Of a stretch of DNA of 6,536 nucleotides, positions 1 through 5,733 are shown one piece after another. Position 1 is the first letter of the stretch; every line of letters begins with the position of its first letter. The notes beneath the pieces were generated by a model, which did not search any database, was not told the DNA's origin, and saw only the letters and a program-made list of their open reading frames with translations. The translations under genes were made by a program, and so were the position numbers. Source of the stretch: DUZB01 sp964407525 (lineage in GTDB: Bacteria; Desulfobacterota; DSM-4660; Desulfatiglandales; Desulfatiglandaceae); assembly GCA_964407525.1 (NCBI GenBank), contig CAYOWC010000282.1:1-6536 (forward strand), written 5' to 3'.

Positions 1-1
1 G

Positions 2-136
2 TGTTATCTGATTCCGTATGAACCAATGGCGAATTACAGAGATCTGCTATATAGGACAAAAAGAAAAAACGTTGATATATCAATTCAATACATGAAAAAA
101 ATAGAATCCCAAAAAGGAACTCTGATTTCTATGTAA
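2..136 (+). CDS. Possible 3' end of an unrecognised protein-coding gene (partial)
   Basis: An open frame enters from the left edge and runs for 44 codons to a TAA at 134-136. The translated tail begins CYLIPYEPMANYRDLL and ends KKIESQKGTLISM. Its composition (mixed charged, aromatic and aliphatic residues, lysine-rich end) is compatible with a real C-terminus. The other two forward frames close early at this edge, for example with TGA at 19-21. I do not recognise the family and no domain or motif can be named. It is too short for codon use to be decisive, so this could be chance openness in a fairly AT-rich stretch. If real, the gene runs in the same direction as everything downstream and ends 299 bases before the phosphoesterase start, probably in a separate transcription unit. 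Confidence 0.4.
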   Translation, partial: CYLIPYEPMANYRDLLYRTKRKNVDISIQYMKKIESQKGTLISM

Positions 137-435
137 GAGGGTTAAACAATGGAAGGGGGTTGGCCTGATCGTTGATTCGGCAACTGGATATTCACCAAAG
201 TGGCTCCCTGGAATGCCGTTATTTTCCATGCAACCTCTTGGAACAAATCAGGCCCTGAATGTTTTACCATTGTTGGCCTGATTGATCATTCCTCGCTATC
301 CAACCCTCCCCTTATATGAAACGGATTTCACATCGTCACAATTTCGGTAGAGGGATTATGGCTTGTCTTTTTCATCCAAATCAGTATACTCATTTACAAT
401 TATTTCCAGTAAATCAGGAGGCGGAAGACCAGAGG
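137..435. other. Intergenic region upstream of the phosphoesterase
   Basis: There is no gene I can support here. An open stretch in one frame (about 126-281) has no convincing start or ribosome binding site and no recognisable protein. Two imperfect copies of a phrase starting GTTGGCCTGAT occur at 159 and 273 (identical over 11 bases, looser after that), and a short inverted match (AATCAGGCC) lies at about 247-255. These may be remnants of degraded DNA or repeats. The right-hand part, from about 360, holds the candidate promoter and ribosome binding site of the downstream gene. Confidence 0.5.
363..390 (+). promoter_or_regulatory. Candidate sigma70-type promoter for the phosphoesterase gene
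   Basis: TTGTCT at 363-368 matches four of six bases of the -35 consensus. TATACT at 385-390 matches five of six bases of the -10 consensus. The spacer is 16 nt. Initiation a few bases after the -10 box would give a 5' leader of roughly 40 nt, holding the AGGAGG ribosome binding site at 416-421 before the ATG at 436. The placement supports the ATG at 436 over the longer frame starting at 316, because that start would lie upstream of the promoter. This is a pattern match by eye only. Confidence 0.35.
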
Positions 436-912
436 ATGAAAGTTGGAGTTGTATCAGATACGCATCTCAGAAGCATGACAAAGGATTTTCAAGGGATTTA
501 CGATCAATATCTGTCCGCTGTGGACATGATCTTACATGCCGGAGATATTGTCTCAGCGGATGTCGTTGAATTTCTGGAAAAAGACGATTTCCATGGGGTT
601 TACGGCAATATGGATCCCCTTGAGATGAGAGCCATTTTGCCCGACAGGCTGGTACTGGATATTGGAGGATACCGGGTTGGACTTATTCATGGCTGGGGTT
701 CATCCGAGGGCCTTGAGGAGAGGATAAGGCCTGTCTTTCGTGACGTTGACGTCATTGTTTATGGGCACTCTCATAAAGCAGTCAGCCATGTGAAAGACGG
801 AATTCTTTTCTTTAACCCTGGTACGGCTACCGGTTATAGTGCATCCGGAGCGCATTCTATTGGAATACTTGAATTTGGAGATACGATTTCGGGAACAATT
901 ATACCCATTTAA
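436..912 (+). CDS. YfcE/MJ0936-type metallophosphoesterase (putative phosphodiesterase)
   Basis: This 158-residue protein has the full set of calcineurin-like phosphoesterase motifs of the small YfcE/MJ0936 (Metallophos_2) family. They are SDTH with D8 and H10, HAGD with H34 and D37, GNMD with N58 and D60, H85-G86, GHSH with H111 and H113, and NPG at 127-129. These residues bind the two metal ions. Characterised relatives are cytosolic, metal-dependent and hydrolyse phosphodiester model substrates; the physiological substrate is generally unknown and cannot be read from sequence. The length is normal for the family and there is no signal peptide. I chose ATG 436 because the conserved first beta strand (MKVGVVSDTH) begins there and AGGAGG lies upstream at 416-421, although the 14-nt spacing is long. 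An in-frame ATG at 316 would add 40 residues that do not resemble the family. The gene ends 48 nt before lapA, so the two may be cotranscribed. Confidence 0.9.
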   Translation: MKVGVVSDTHLRSMTKDFQGIYDQYLSAVDMILHAGDIVSADVVEFLEKDDFHGVYGNMDPLEMRAILPDRLVLDIGGYRVGLIHGWGSSEGLEERIRPVFRDVDVIVYGHSHKAVSHVKDGILFFNPGTATGYSASGAHSIGILEFGDTISGTIIPI

Positions 913-960
913 ATGTATGGTGGAGTTTAGGGAATTAAACCATCAATATGGAGGCAGGGA

Positions 961-1311
961 ATGAAACATTTAAAAGTGATTGTGGTTATTTTGTTTTTGC
1001 TTGTTGTTGTAGTTCTGGCTGTTCAAAACTACGCTGCGTTATCAACGCCCATAAGCTTCAAGGCGCATCTGTTCTTCTTTGAGCATGAAACGGCTGGGAT
1101 GTCTGTTTTTATGATTGCCATTATCACGTTTCTGATCGGTGTTATCGCTGTGTGGGTTTACGGCATTGGCGAGCGTTTCAGCACGAAAAAAGAGATCAAG
1201 GCTTTGACAAAAGAAGTCAGGGAGAAGGAAAAGGAATTGAACTCCCTGAGGAATTTACCGGTAACTACTGAGGACATAGATACGGAAAAGTCTTTGGAAA
1301 TACAAGATTGA
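961..1311 (+). CDS. lapA: LapA-domain inner-membrane protein (DUF1049, YciS-like)
   Basis: This 116-residue protein has the LapA layout. A first hydrophobic helix spans about residues 5-21, followed by QNY, a short extracytoplasmic loop rich in F and H (about 22-45), and a second helix at about 46-67. A charged tail with coiled-coil character (about 75-98, alternating K and E) ends in an acidic stretch. In E. coli LapA (YciS) sits in the inner membrane and works with LapB in lipopolysaccharide assembly and control of LpxC level. The neighbouring lapB, downstream on the same strand, strongly supports the call. GGAGG at 950-954, 6 nt from the ATG, is a strong ribosome binding site. The coiled-coil tail is slightly longer than in minimal LapA proteins. 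Domain-level identity is confident; equivalence of function to the E. coli protein is inferred. Confidence 0.88.
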   Translation: MKHLKVIVVILFLLVVVVLAVQNYAALSTPISFKAHLFFFEHETAGMSVFMIAIITFLIGVIAVWVYGIGERFSTKKEIKALTKEVREKEKELNSLRNLPVTTEDIDTEKSLEIQD

Positions 1312-1337
1312 TGGTCTCGTAAGAAGCCTCCAAAGCC

Positions 1338-1406
1338 GTCACTCCCGCGAAGGCGGGAGCCCAGAACTGTTTGTTTTCACTGGATTCCCGCATCCGCGGG
1401 AATGAC
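1338..1406. repeat. REP-like pair of inverted palindromic units between lapA and lapB
   Basis: Two 26-base arms, 1338-1363 and 1381-1406, are inverted copies of each other (21 of 26 positions pair) separated by 17 nt. Each arm is itself a hairpin: 1342-1359 is a perfect 7-bp stem with a GAAG loop, and 1384-1403 a perfect 8-bp stem with an ATCC loop. The core CCCGC-N4-GCGGG with flanking ATTC/GAAT and TGAC is the type of dispersed intergenic palindrome I recall as common in environmental proteobacterial genomes, where it is often mistranslated as LDSRIRGNDE. The RNA could fold as two small hairpins or one long one, and may slow transcription or protect the lapA end of a message. No run of T follows directly, so it is not a classic terminator. 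Confidence 0.85.
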
Positions 1407-1487
1407 GAAAACGAGGGGTTTTTGACTTTTCACGAACCCATCAAGATTCACCCTGTGCCGTCTTGCAATGACAGTGTTTCCGGGAAC

Positions 1488-1507
1488 AAAGGAGTTTTTT
1501 ACCGGTG
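1488..1507 (+). promoter_or_regulatory. Ribosome binding site and GTG start deciding the lapB N-terminus
   Basis: AAAGGAG at 1488-1494 lies 10 nt before a GTG at 1505-1507. No ATG in the same frame occurs before 1595, and starting there would delete the membrane anchor that LapB proteins need. The GTG is therefore the best start. Confidence 0.7.
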
Positions 1508-2722
1508 CGATCCACATGGCAATGGTTTAGTGATTCAGCTTCTTTTCAGGTACTTCTGACCATCCTGGTTATTTTTTTTATAGGTGTTGTCATAATGGGG
1601 TATTTTCGAAGATTCAAAAAAAGCCGTGGAACTGCGTCTGAAAATGGGGACGAGTCTTTTTTCAAGGGAATACAGTTTCTGCTTTCCGATGATCGAGACC
1701 AGGCAATCGAAGAATTCACTAAATCGGTTCAGGTGAATTCCAATACCATTGAAACCTATGTGGCCCTCGGAAACCTCTACAGGTCAAAAGGAGACATCGA
1801 TCGTGCCATTCGGATTCGGCAAAACATTATTTTAAGACCGAACCTCGATGAACAGATAAAGATACGGGCACTTCTCGATCTTGGAAAAGATTACCGAAAA
1901 GGGGGATTCCTGAACAGGGCGCTCAAAACATTTATCCAAGTGACGCAAAAACGCCCTAATGATTTGGAAACTCTTGAAGAAGTGGAACGGATCTACGAAG
2001 AACTGAAGGACTGGGACAACGCCTATATTACAAGACAGAAGATTTCAAGGATCAGTAAGAAGGATTTCAGTCATATCCTTGCCCATTACCTGGTGAAGAA
2101 TGGAAAAGCCTGCCAGGAGGAAGGAGATTTGAATCGGGCAAAGTCCTTTTTTGGGAAAGCAATAAGCACGTACAAAGGTTGTGTCGATGCTTACCTGCAC
2201 CTTGGGGATCTTTTTTTTGCGAAGGAAGAGTACGAAAAAGCGATTTCCACGTGGAAAAAAGTGGTGGCAATAGCTCCCCAGTTTACTTTTCTGGCCTATC
2301 GCAGGCTCGAGGGCGCCTATTCCAGGATGAAAAACCTGAAACCGGTAGAAGACTTTCTGAAAGAATGCGCCAAGTCCAACACTGACGCCTTTACCCATAT
2401 GGCCCTGGCAAGATACCTCCATAACAAAAATGATGTCGATGGGGCTCTGAAGGAAGCTGAAAATGCCCTCAAACTGGATCCTACCTTTTGGGAGGCCAGA
2501 AGATTTAAGGGGAAAATCCTGCTCAGCCATGGAAAAGAAAAGGAGATTGCAGCCGATTACGGGGAAATTCTTTCTCTTCTAAATATGCCCTATCTCCGTT
2601 TCCAGTGTTCCCAGTGCGGTTTTGTGCCGGATGACCTTCAATGGAAGTGCCCCCAGTGTAACATGTGGGACACCATCGGCCTGATTGACTCTCCAGTGAC
2701 CGTGGTTGAAAGGAAAGAATGA
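1505..2722 (+). CDS. lapB: LapB (YciM): membrane-anchored TPR protein with C-terminal rubredoxin-like metal site
   Basis: The protein has 405 residues, close to the roughly 390 of E. coli LapB. A single hydrophobic helix at about residues 14-32 anchors it, followed by a basic RRFKKS segment. The FFKGIQFLLSDDRDQAIEEF stretch is typical of the first TPR in this family. Helical TPR repeats fill about residues 50-350. The end holds a rubredoxin-like four-cysteine module: CxxC at C368/C371 and CxxC at C382/C385, with W380 before the second pair. In E. coli LapB sits in the inner membrane facing the cytoplasm and promotes FtsH degradation of LpxC, setting lipopolysaccharide synthesis; that role here is inferred from architecture and the lapA neighbour. 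The last 18 codons, from W388, are also found downstream as part of a 100-bp duplication, but this copy is intact and in frame with the stop. Confidence 0.92.
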   Translation: MRSTWQWFSDSASFQVLLTILVIFFIGVVIMGYFRRFKKSRGTASENGDESFFKGIQFLLSDDRDQAIEEFTKSVQVNSNTIETYVALGNLYRSKGDIDRAIRIRQNIILRPNLDEQIKIRALLDLGKDYRKGGFLNRALKTFIQVTQKRPNDLETLEEVERIYEELKDWDNAYITRQKISRISKKDFSHILAHYLVKNGKACQEEGDLNRAKSFFGKAISTYKGCVDAYLHLGDLFFAKEEYEKAISTWKKVVAIAPQFTFLAYRRLEGAYSRMKNLKPVEDFLKECAKSNTDAFTHMALARYLHNKNDVDGALKEAENALKLDPTFWEARRFKGKILLSHGKEKEIAADYGEILSLLNMPYLRFQCSQCGFVPDDLQWKCPQCNMWDTIGLIDSPVTVVERKE

Positions 2723-2765
2723 AGAGACTAACAAAATGACCCCAATGTTGCAACAATATATGAGC
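2666..2765 (+). repeat. Upstream copy of a 100-bp direct duplication (lapB 3' end plus mutS 5' end)
   Basis: This copy covers lapB codons W388 to E405, the stop, the 13-nt spacer and ten codons encoding MTPMLQQYMS. It matches 3050-3149 at 93 of 100 positions with a constant offset of 384 bases and no gaps. Differences are few in the lapB part (one synonymous C/T) and concentrated in the spacer and mutS part. Similarity stops abruptly on both sides. Confidence 0.97.
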
Positions 2766-2780
2766 GCCACCTCCGGCTGA
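2736..2780 (+). pseudogene. Truncated mutS 5' stub (14 codons) after lapB
   Basis: ATG at 2736, 13 nt after the lapB stop, begins MTPMLQQYMS, the same opening as the functional mutS except Q for R at residue 6. It then runs into unrelated DNA and stops at TGA 2778-2780, giving a peptide ending ATSG. The former mutS ribosome binding region (GAAGAG at 2721-2726) is still in front of it, so it could be translated as a 14-residue peptide. I read it as the relic of the original or duplicated mutS start, without evidence of function. Confidence 0.8.
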
Positions 2781-2857
2781 AGAAACGACTGGGCTGATCG
2801 AGGAAGAAACTTAAGCATTTTCACACTGGAGCAAGTAACCGGAAAAAGAGAACCGCA

Positions 2858-2996
2858 GAATATCGAACAAGGAACCGCAGAATATTGAAGTGTGGAATCG
2901 CTTCGCTCTGACTTTTTCAAAATTAAAGAGATCGGAAGAACACCTTCCTTCGACATCGGAGTCTTCGCTTACCTGGACATTCCTTGTTCTATATTG
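2858..2996. repeat. Inverted repeat within the lapB-mutS insert
   Basis: GAATATCGAACAAGGAA at 2858-2874 pairs with the reverse complement of TTCCTTGTTCTATATTG at 2980-2996 at 15 of 17 positions, enclosing about 105 nt. The arms could close a large stem-loop in RNA or mark the ends of a small element or sub-element. Confidence 0.7.
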
Positions 2997-3002
2997 GATA
3001 TT
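2974..3002 (+). promoter_or_regulatory. Weak candidate promoter for mutS inside the insert
   Basis: TGGACA at 2974-2979 (five of six bases of the -35 consensus) and GATATT at 2997-3002 (four of six of the -10 consensus) are 17 nt apart. Initiation would fall about 110 nt before the mutS start. Such matches occur by chance in AT-rich DNA, and the site overlaps the inverted-repeat arm, so this is only a suggestion. Confidence 0.2.
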
Positions 3003-3049
3003 CGCTTTTCATGAAGAACAACGAGTAACGAGTGTAGTCTCACACGAGT

Positions 3050-3149
3050 TGGGACACCATCGGCCTGATTGATTCTCCAGTGACCGTGGTTGAAAGGAAA
3101 GAATGAAGGGACTAACAGAATGACCCCTATGCTGAGACAATATATGAGC
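3050..3149 (+). repeat. Downstream copy of the 100-bp direct duplication (carries the working mutS start)
   Basis: This copy holds a non-functional lapB tail (stop equivalent at 3104-3106), the 13-nt spacer and the first ten codons of mutS. Seven positions differ from 2666-2765: one in the lapB tail, two in the spacer and four in the mutS codons. Of the four, two are synonymous third- and first-position changes (CCA/CCT, TTG/CTG), and two together change Q to R. It supplies the mutS ribosome binding site (GAAGGG at 3105-3110). Confidence 0.97.
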
Positions 3150-5732
3150 ATCAAGGATAATTTCCCTGATGCCATTTTATTTTTTCGCATGGGGGATTTT
3201 TATGAGATGTTTTTTGACGATGCCGTTAAGGCGTCTAAAATTTTAGGGATTACCCTCACATCGAGGGGAAAGCACGAAGGGGAAAAAATACCCATGTGCG
3301 GCATCCCATACCATGCCTATAAAACCTATATCGGCAAGCTGGTTGATCGTGGTGTGAAAGTTGCGATTTGTGAGCAGACGGAAGATCCGAAAGTGAGCAA
3401 AGGCATTGTCAAAAGAGAAGTGGTAAGGGTGGTCACTCCGGGAGTGGTGGTAGATGAGCAGGAGGTGGATCAAAAAGACAATATTTTCATGGCCTCCGTA
3501 TCAGAGGGCAAAGAAATATACGGCCTTGCGCATCTGGACCTTTCCACTGGGGAATTCCGGGTAACGGAGATCCGCTATTTTGAGCACCTTCTCGATGAGA
3601 TCGCAAGGATAAGACCCGCCGAGTTGCTGGTTCCCGAAAATGGCCGCCTTGCGGGAATGGAGGCACTTTCCGGATATCGAGTGGAAATCTTACATGACGA
3701 TTCTTTTGACCCAAGAAGGTCGGAAAGGCTTTTAAAAGAACAATTAAACGTTAGTTCCCTGGCGGGATTTGGTTGTCAGGACATGATTCAGGGAATTAAT
3801 GCGGCCGGTGCTCTGGTCCACTACCTGAGAGATACGCAAAAAGGCCTCCCCGACCACATCAGAGAGATTGTCTCCTACCACCTGACGGATTTCATGGTGC
3901 TGGATGATTCTACCTGCACGCACCTGGAATTGCTCAAGTCCATGAGTCGCCAAACCGTAAAAGGCACCCTCTTTGATGTCCTCGATAAGCCCGTTACACC
4001 CATGGGCAGTCGTCTTCTGAAAAACTGGATTTCGTACCCGCTTGTGAATGTCGTCAAGATCAGAGAACGGTTAGCCGCGGTTGCCTGTTTCAAAAACGAT
4101 CCCCTTTTCAGGTCTGACATGCGGGACAGCCTGAAGGGCATCTATGATATTGGGAGGTTAAACGGGCGGATCGCCCTGAAACGTGCGAATGCAAGGGATC
4201 TTCTGGCCCTCAAATCCTCCCTTGCGATTTTGCCTTCCATCAAAACATCTCTGGAACAATCCACGAGCACGCTTCTGGCGGATATTTCATCCAGGATCGA
4301 TAACCTGCAGGATGTCGTCGCTCTTATTGAAGAATCCATCCATGATGAACCGCCTTTATCTATGAAAGATGGAGGAATCATAAAGAAAGGATATAATGGG
4401 GATCTTGACGATCTGGTTTCCATGAGTCGGGATGGGAAAAGCTGGATTGCCAAGTTTGCAGTAGATGAACGGGAGAGGACCGGAATTTCGAACCTGAAAG
4501 TGGGATTTAACCGCGTTTTTGGGTATTATATCGAGATTTCCAAATCGAATATAGCTCTTGCGCCTCCGGATTATGTCAGGAAGCAGACTCTTGTGAACGG
4601 AGAGCGGTTTATTACGGAAGCCCTCAAGATAAAAGAAGGCCAGGTTCTTGGCGCCGAAGAGAGAAGGATCGAACTGGAGGCGCATCTTTTTGAGGGAATC
4701 AGGGAGAACATTGCGAGGGAAAACCAGCGAATAAAGGAGACTGCGGAACTCGTATCCATTATTGATGTGCTTGCCGGGCTTGCGGAGACGGCCGAAGACC
4801 ACAACTATACCTGTCCCGAAGTAAATGAAAGTCTGGAATTAGACATTGTAGACGGTAGGCATCCCGTTGTAGAGCTAAGTGTAAAGGACGAAGATTTTGT
4901 TCCCAATGACATTTATCTGGATGCGGGAGACCAGCAGATTATCATTATTACCGGCCCGAATATGGCTGGGAAATCAACCATTCTCAGGCAGACAGCCCTT
5001 ACCGTCCTGATGGCCCAGATGGGGAGTTTCGTTCCGGCTTCGAAGGCTGTCATAGGGATTGTGGATCGTATTTTCACCAGGGTGGGAGCTTCTGATGACC
5101 TGGCCAGAGGACGAAGTACATTTATGGTGGAGATGAATGAAACAGCCAACATATTGAGGCATTCCGGAACGAGAAGCCTGGTGGTGCTTGATGAAATTGG
5201 GAGGGGTACAAGCACCTATGACGGGTTGAGCATTGCCTGGGCAGTGGCGGAATCCCTCCACGACCTCAAAGGGGCAGGCGTCCGAACGCTTTTTGCCACC
5301 CACTACCATGAACTGACCGAATTGGCCACGACTATGACGAGGGTGAAAAATTTCAATGTAGCCGTCAGGGAGTGGAATGATAAAATTGTTTTTCTGAGAA
5401 AGATGGTTCCCGGGAGCGCCAGTCGAAGCTATGGAATTCAGGTAGCGCGTCTCGCAGGGATTCCCGACGGCGTTATTGACCGGGCAAAAGAGATTCTGGA
5501 CAATCTTGAAAGCGGCGAAAAAGATGAAATAGGCAGACCCCGCCTGGCGTCCGAAGGCAGGGGGCAGAAAAAAGGCGGGATGGTACAACTTGATCTTTTT
5601 GGGTCTTTGGAACCGCACCTCAGGGAATGGATTTGCGGAATCAGTGTCAATTCCATGACCCCGATCGAGGCATTGGTGGAGCTCAGCAAGTTGAAGGAAT
5701 ATGTGGATTCAGGTGGAGAAGGGGGCCGTTGA
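3120..5732 (+). CDS. mutS: DNA mismatch repair protein MutS
   Basis: The protein has 870 residues, slightly longer than E. coli MutS (853). The mismatch-binding domain opens with TPMLRQY and carries the Phe-X-Glu wedge at F27-Y28-E29 in GDFYEMFFDDA. Connector, lever and clamp domains follow, including KVGFNRVFGYYIE from about residue 460. The ATPase has Walker A GPNMAGKST at 612-620, Walker B with D691-E692 in VVLDEIGRGTS, and H728 in FATHYHE. It ends with a beta-clamp-binding motif QLDLF at 823-827 and a final helical segment. It recognises mismatches in the cytosol and recruits MutL; no mutL is in the window. ATG 3120 is chosen because GAAGGG ends 9 nt before it and the family starts near TPM; a TTG at 3090 would add ten residues read out of frame from the duplicated lapB tail. 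No frameshift or missing catalytic residue is seen. Confidence 0.98.
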   Translation: MTPMLRQYMSIKDNFPDAILFFRMGDFYEMFFDDAVKASKILGITLTSRGKHEGEKIPMCGIPYHAYKTYIGKLVDRGVKVAICEQTEDPKVSKGIVKREVVRVVTPGVVVDEQEVDQKDNIFMASVSEGKEIYGLAHLDLSTGEFRVTEIRYFEHLLDEIARIRPAELLVPENGRLAGMEALSGYRVEILHDDSFDPRRSERLLKEQLNVSSLAGFGCQDMIQGINAAGALVHYLRDTQKGLPDHIREIVSYHLTDFMVLDDSTCTHLELLKSMSRQTVKGTLFDVLDKPVTPMGSRLLKNWISYPLVNVVKIRERLAAVACFKNDPLFRSDMRDSLKGIYDIGRLNGRIALKRANARDLLALKSSLAILPSIKTSLEQSTSTLLADISSRIDNLQDVVALIEESIHDEPPLSMKDGGIIKKGYNGDLDDLVSMSRDGKSWIAKFAVDERERTGISNLKVGFNRVFGYYIEISKSNIALAPPDYVRKQTLVNGERFITEALKIKEGQVLGAEERRIELEAHLFEGIRENIARENQRIKETAELVSIIDVLAGLAETAEDHNYTCPEVNESLELDIVDGRHPVVELSVKDEDFVPNDIYLDAGDQQIIIITGPNMAGKSTILRQTALTVLMAQMGSFVPASKAVIGIVDRIFTRVGASDDLARGRSTFMVEMNETANILRHSGTRSLVVLDEIGRGTSTYDGLSIAWAVAESLHDLKGAGVRTLFATHYHELTELATTMTRVKNFNVAVREWNDKIVFLRKMVPGSASRSYGIQVARLAGIPDGVIDRAKEILDNLESGEKDEIGRPRLASEGRGQKKGGMVQLDLFGSLEPHLREWICGISVNSMTPIEALVELSKLKEYVDSGGEGGR

Positions 5733-5733
5733 A

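Larger units (their letters stand above)
2766..3049. mobile_element. 284-bp repeat-rich insert between the two duplication copies
   Basis: This stretch resembles neither lapB nor mutS and has no convincing gene. It contains a direct repeat of 18 bases (GAACCGCAGAATATYGAA at 2850-2867 and 2872-2889, 17 of 18 identical). It also contains an inverted match between 2858-2874 and 2980-2996 (15 of 17 pair, core GAACAAGGAA). The mix of AATATCGAACAAGGAA, ATCGCTTCGCTCTG and GAGTAACGAG phrases resembles dispersed non-coding intergenic repeats I recall from deltaproteobacterial genomes. No transposase is encoded, so if mobile it would be a non-autonomous, MITE-like element. The assignment to a mobile element is an inference from the repeats and the position between duplicated flanks. 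Confidence 0.45.

Noticed and set aside
126..281. Open forward frame in the upstream gap
   Set aside because: It has no plausible start with a ribosome binding site and no recognisable protein; likely chance or decayed sequence.
316..435. 40-residue N-terminal extension of the phosphoesterase frame from ATG 316
   Set aside because: It does not resemble the family, has no good ribosome binding site and would start upstream of the candidate promoter; the conserved protein begins at ATG 436.
913..960. Small hairpin (GTTTA/TAAAC) between the phosphoesterase gene and lapA considered as a terminator
   Set aside because: The stem is only five AT-rich base pairs with no following T run, too weak to call.
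1371..1559. 62-codon forward open frame translating to LDSRIRGNDE and more
   Set aside because: Its start is a translation of the palindromic repeat arm and its end overlaps the lapB start in another frame; this is a common mis-annotation.
2850..2889. Two 18-base repeats with 22-base period considered as the start of a CRISPR-like array
   Set aside because: There are only two units, the gap between them is 4 nt, and there are no cas genes; it is a short internal repeat of the insert.
2579..2956. 125-codon reverse-strand open frame
   Set aside because: It is mostly antisense to lapB and to the duplicated segment; a near-identical reverse translation recurs at the second copy (2969-3190), explained by the DNA duplication rather than by a gene family.
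2890..3072. 60-codon forward open frame in the lapB-mutS insert
   Set aside because: It lies across repeat sequence and into the duplicated lapB tail in the wrong frame, and has no protein-like motif or ribosome binding site.
3090..3119. TTG start adding ten residues to MutS
   Set aside because: The added residues are an out-of-frame reading of the duplicated lapB tail, and the ribosome binding site GAAGGG fits ATG 3120.
4974..5618. 214-codon reverse-strand open frame opposite mutS
   Set aside because: It is antisense to the conserved MutS ATPase domain, and the sequence is fully explained by mutS codons.
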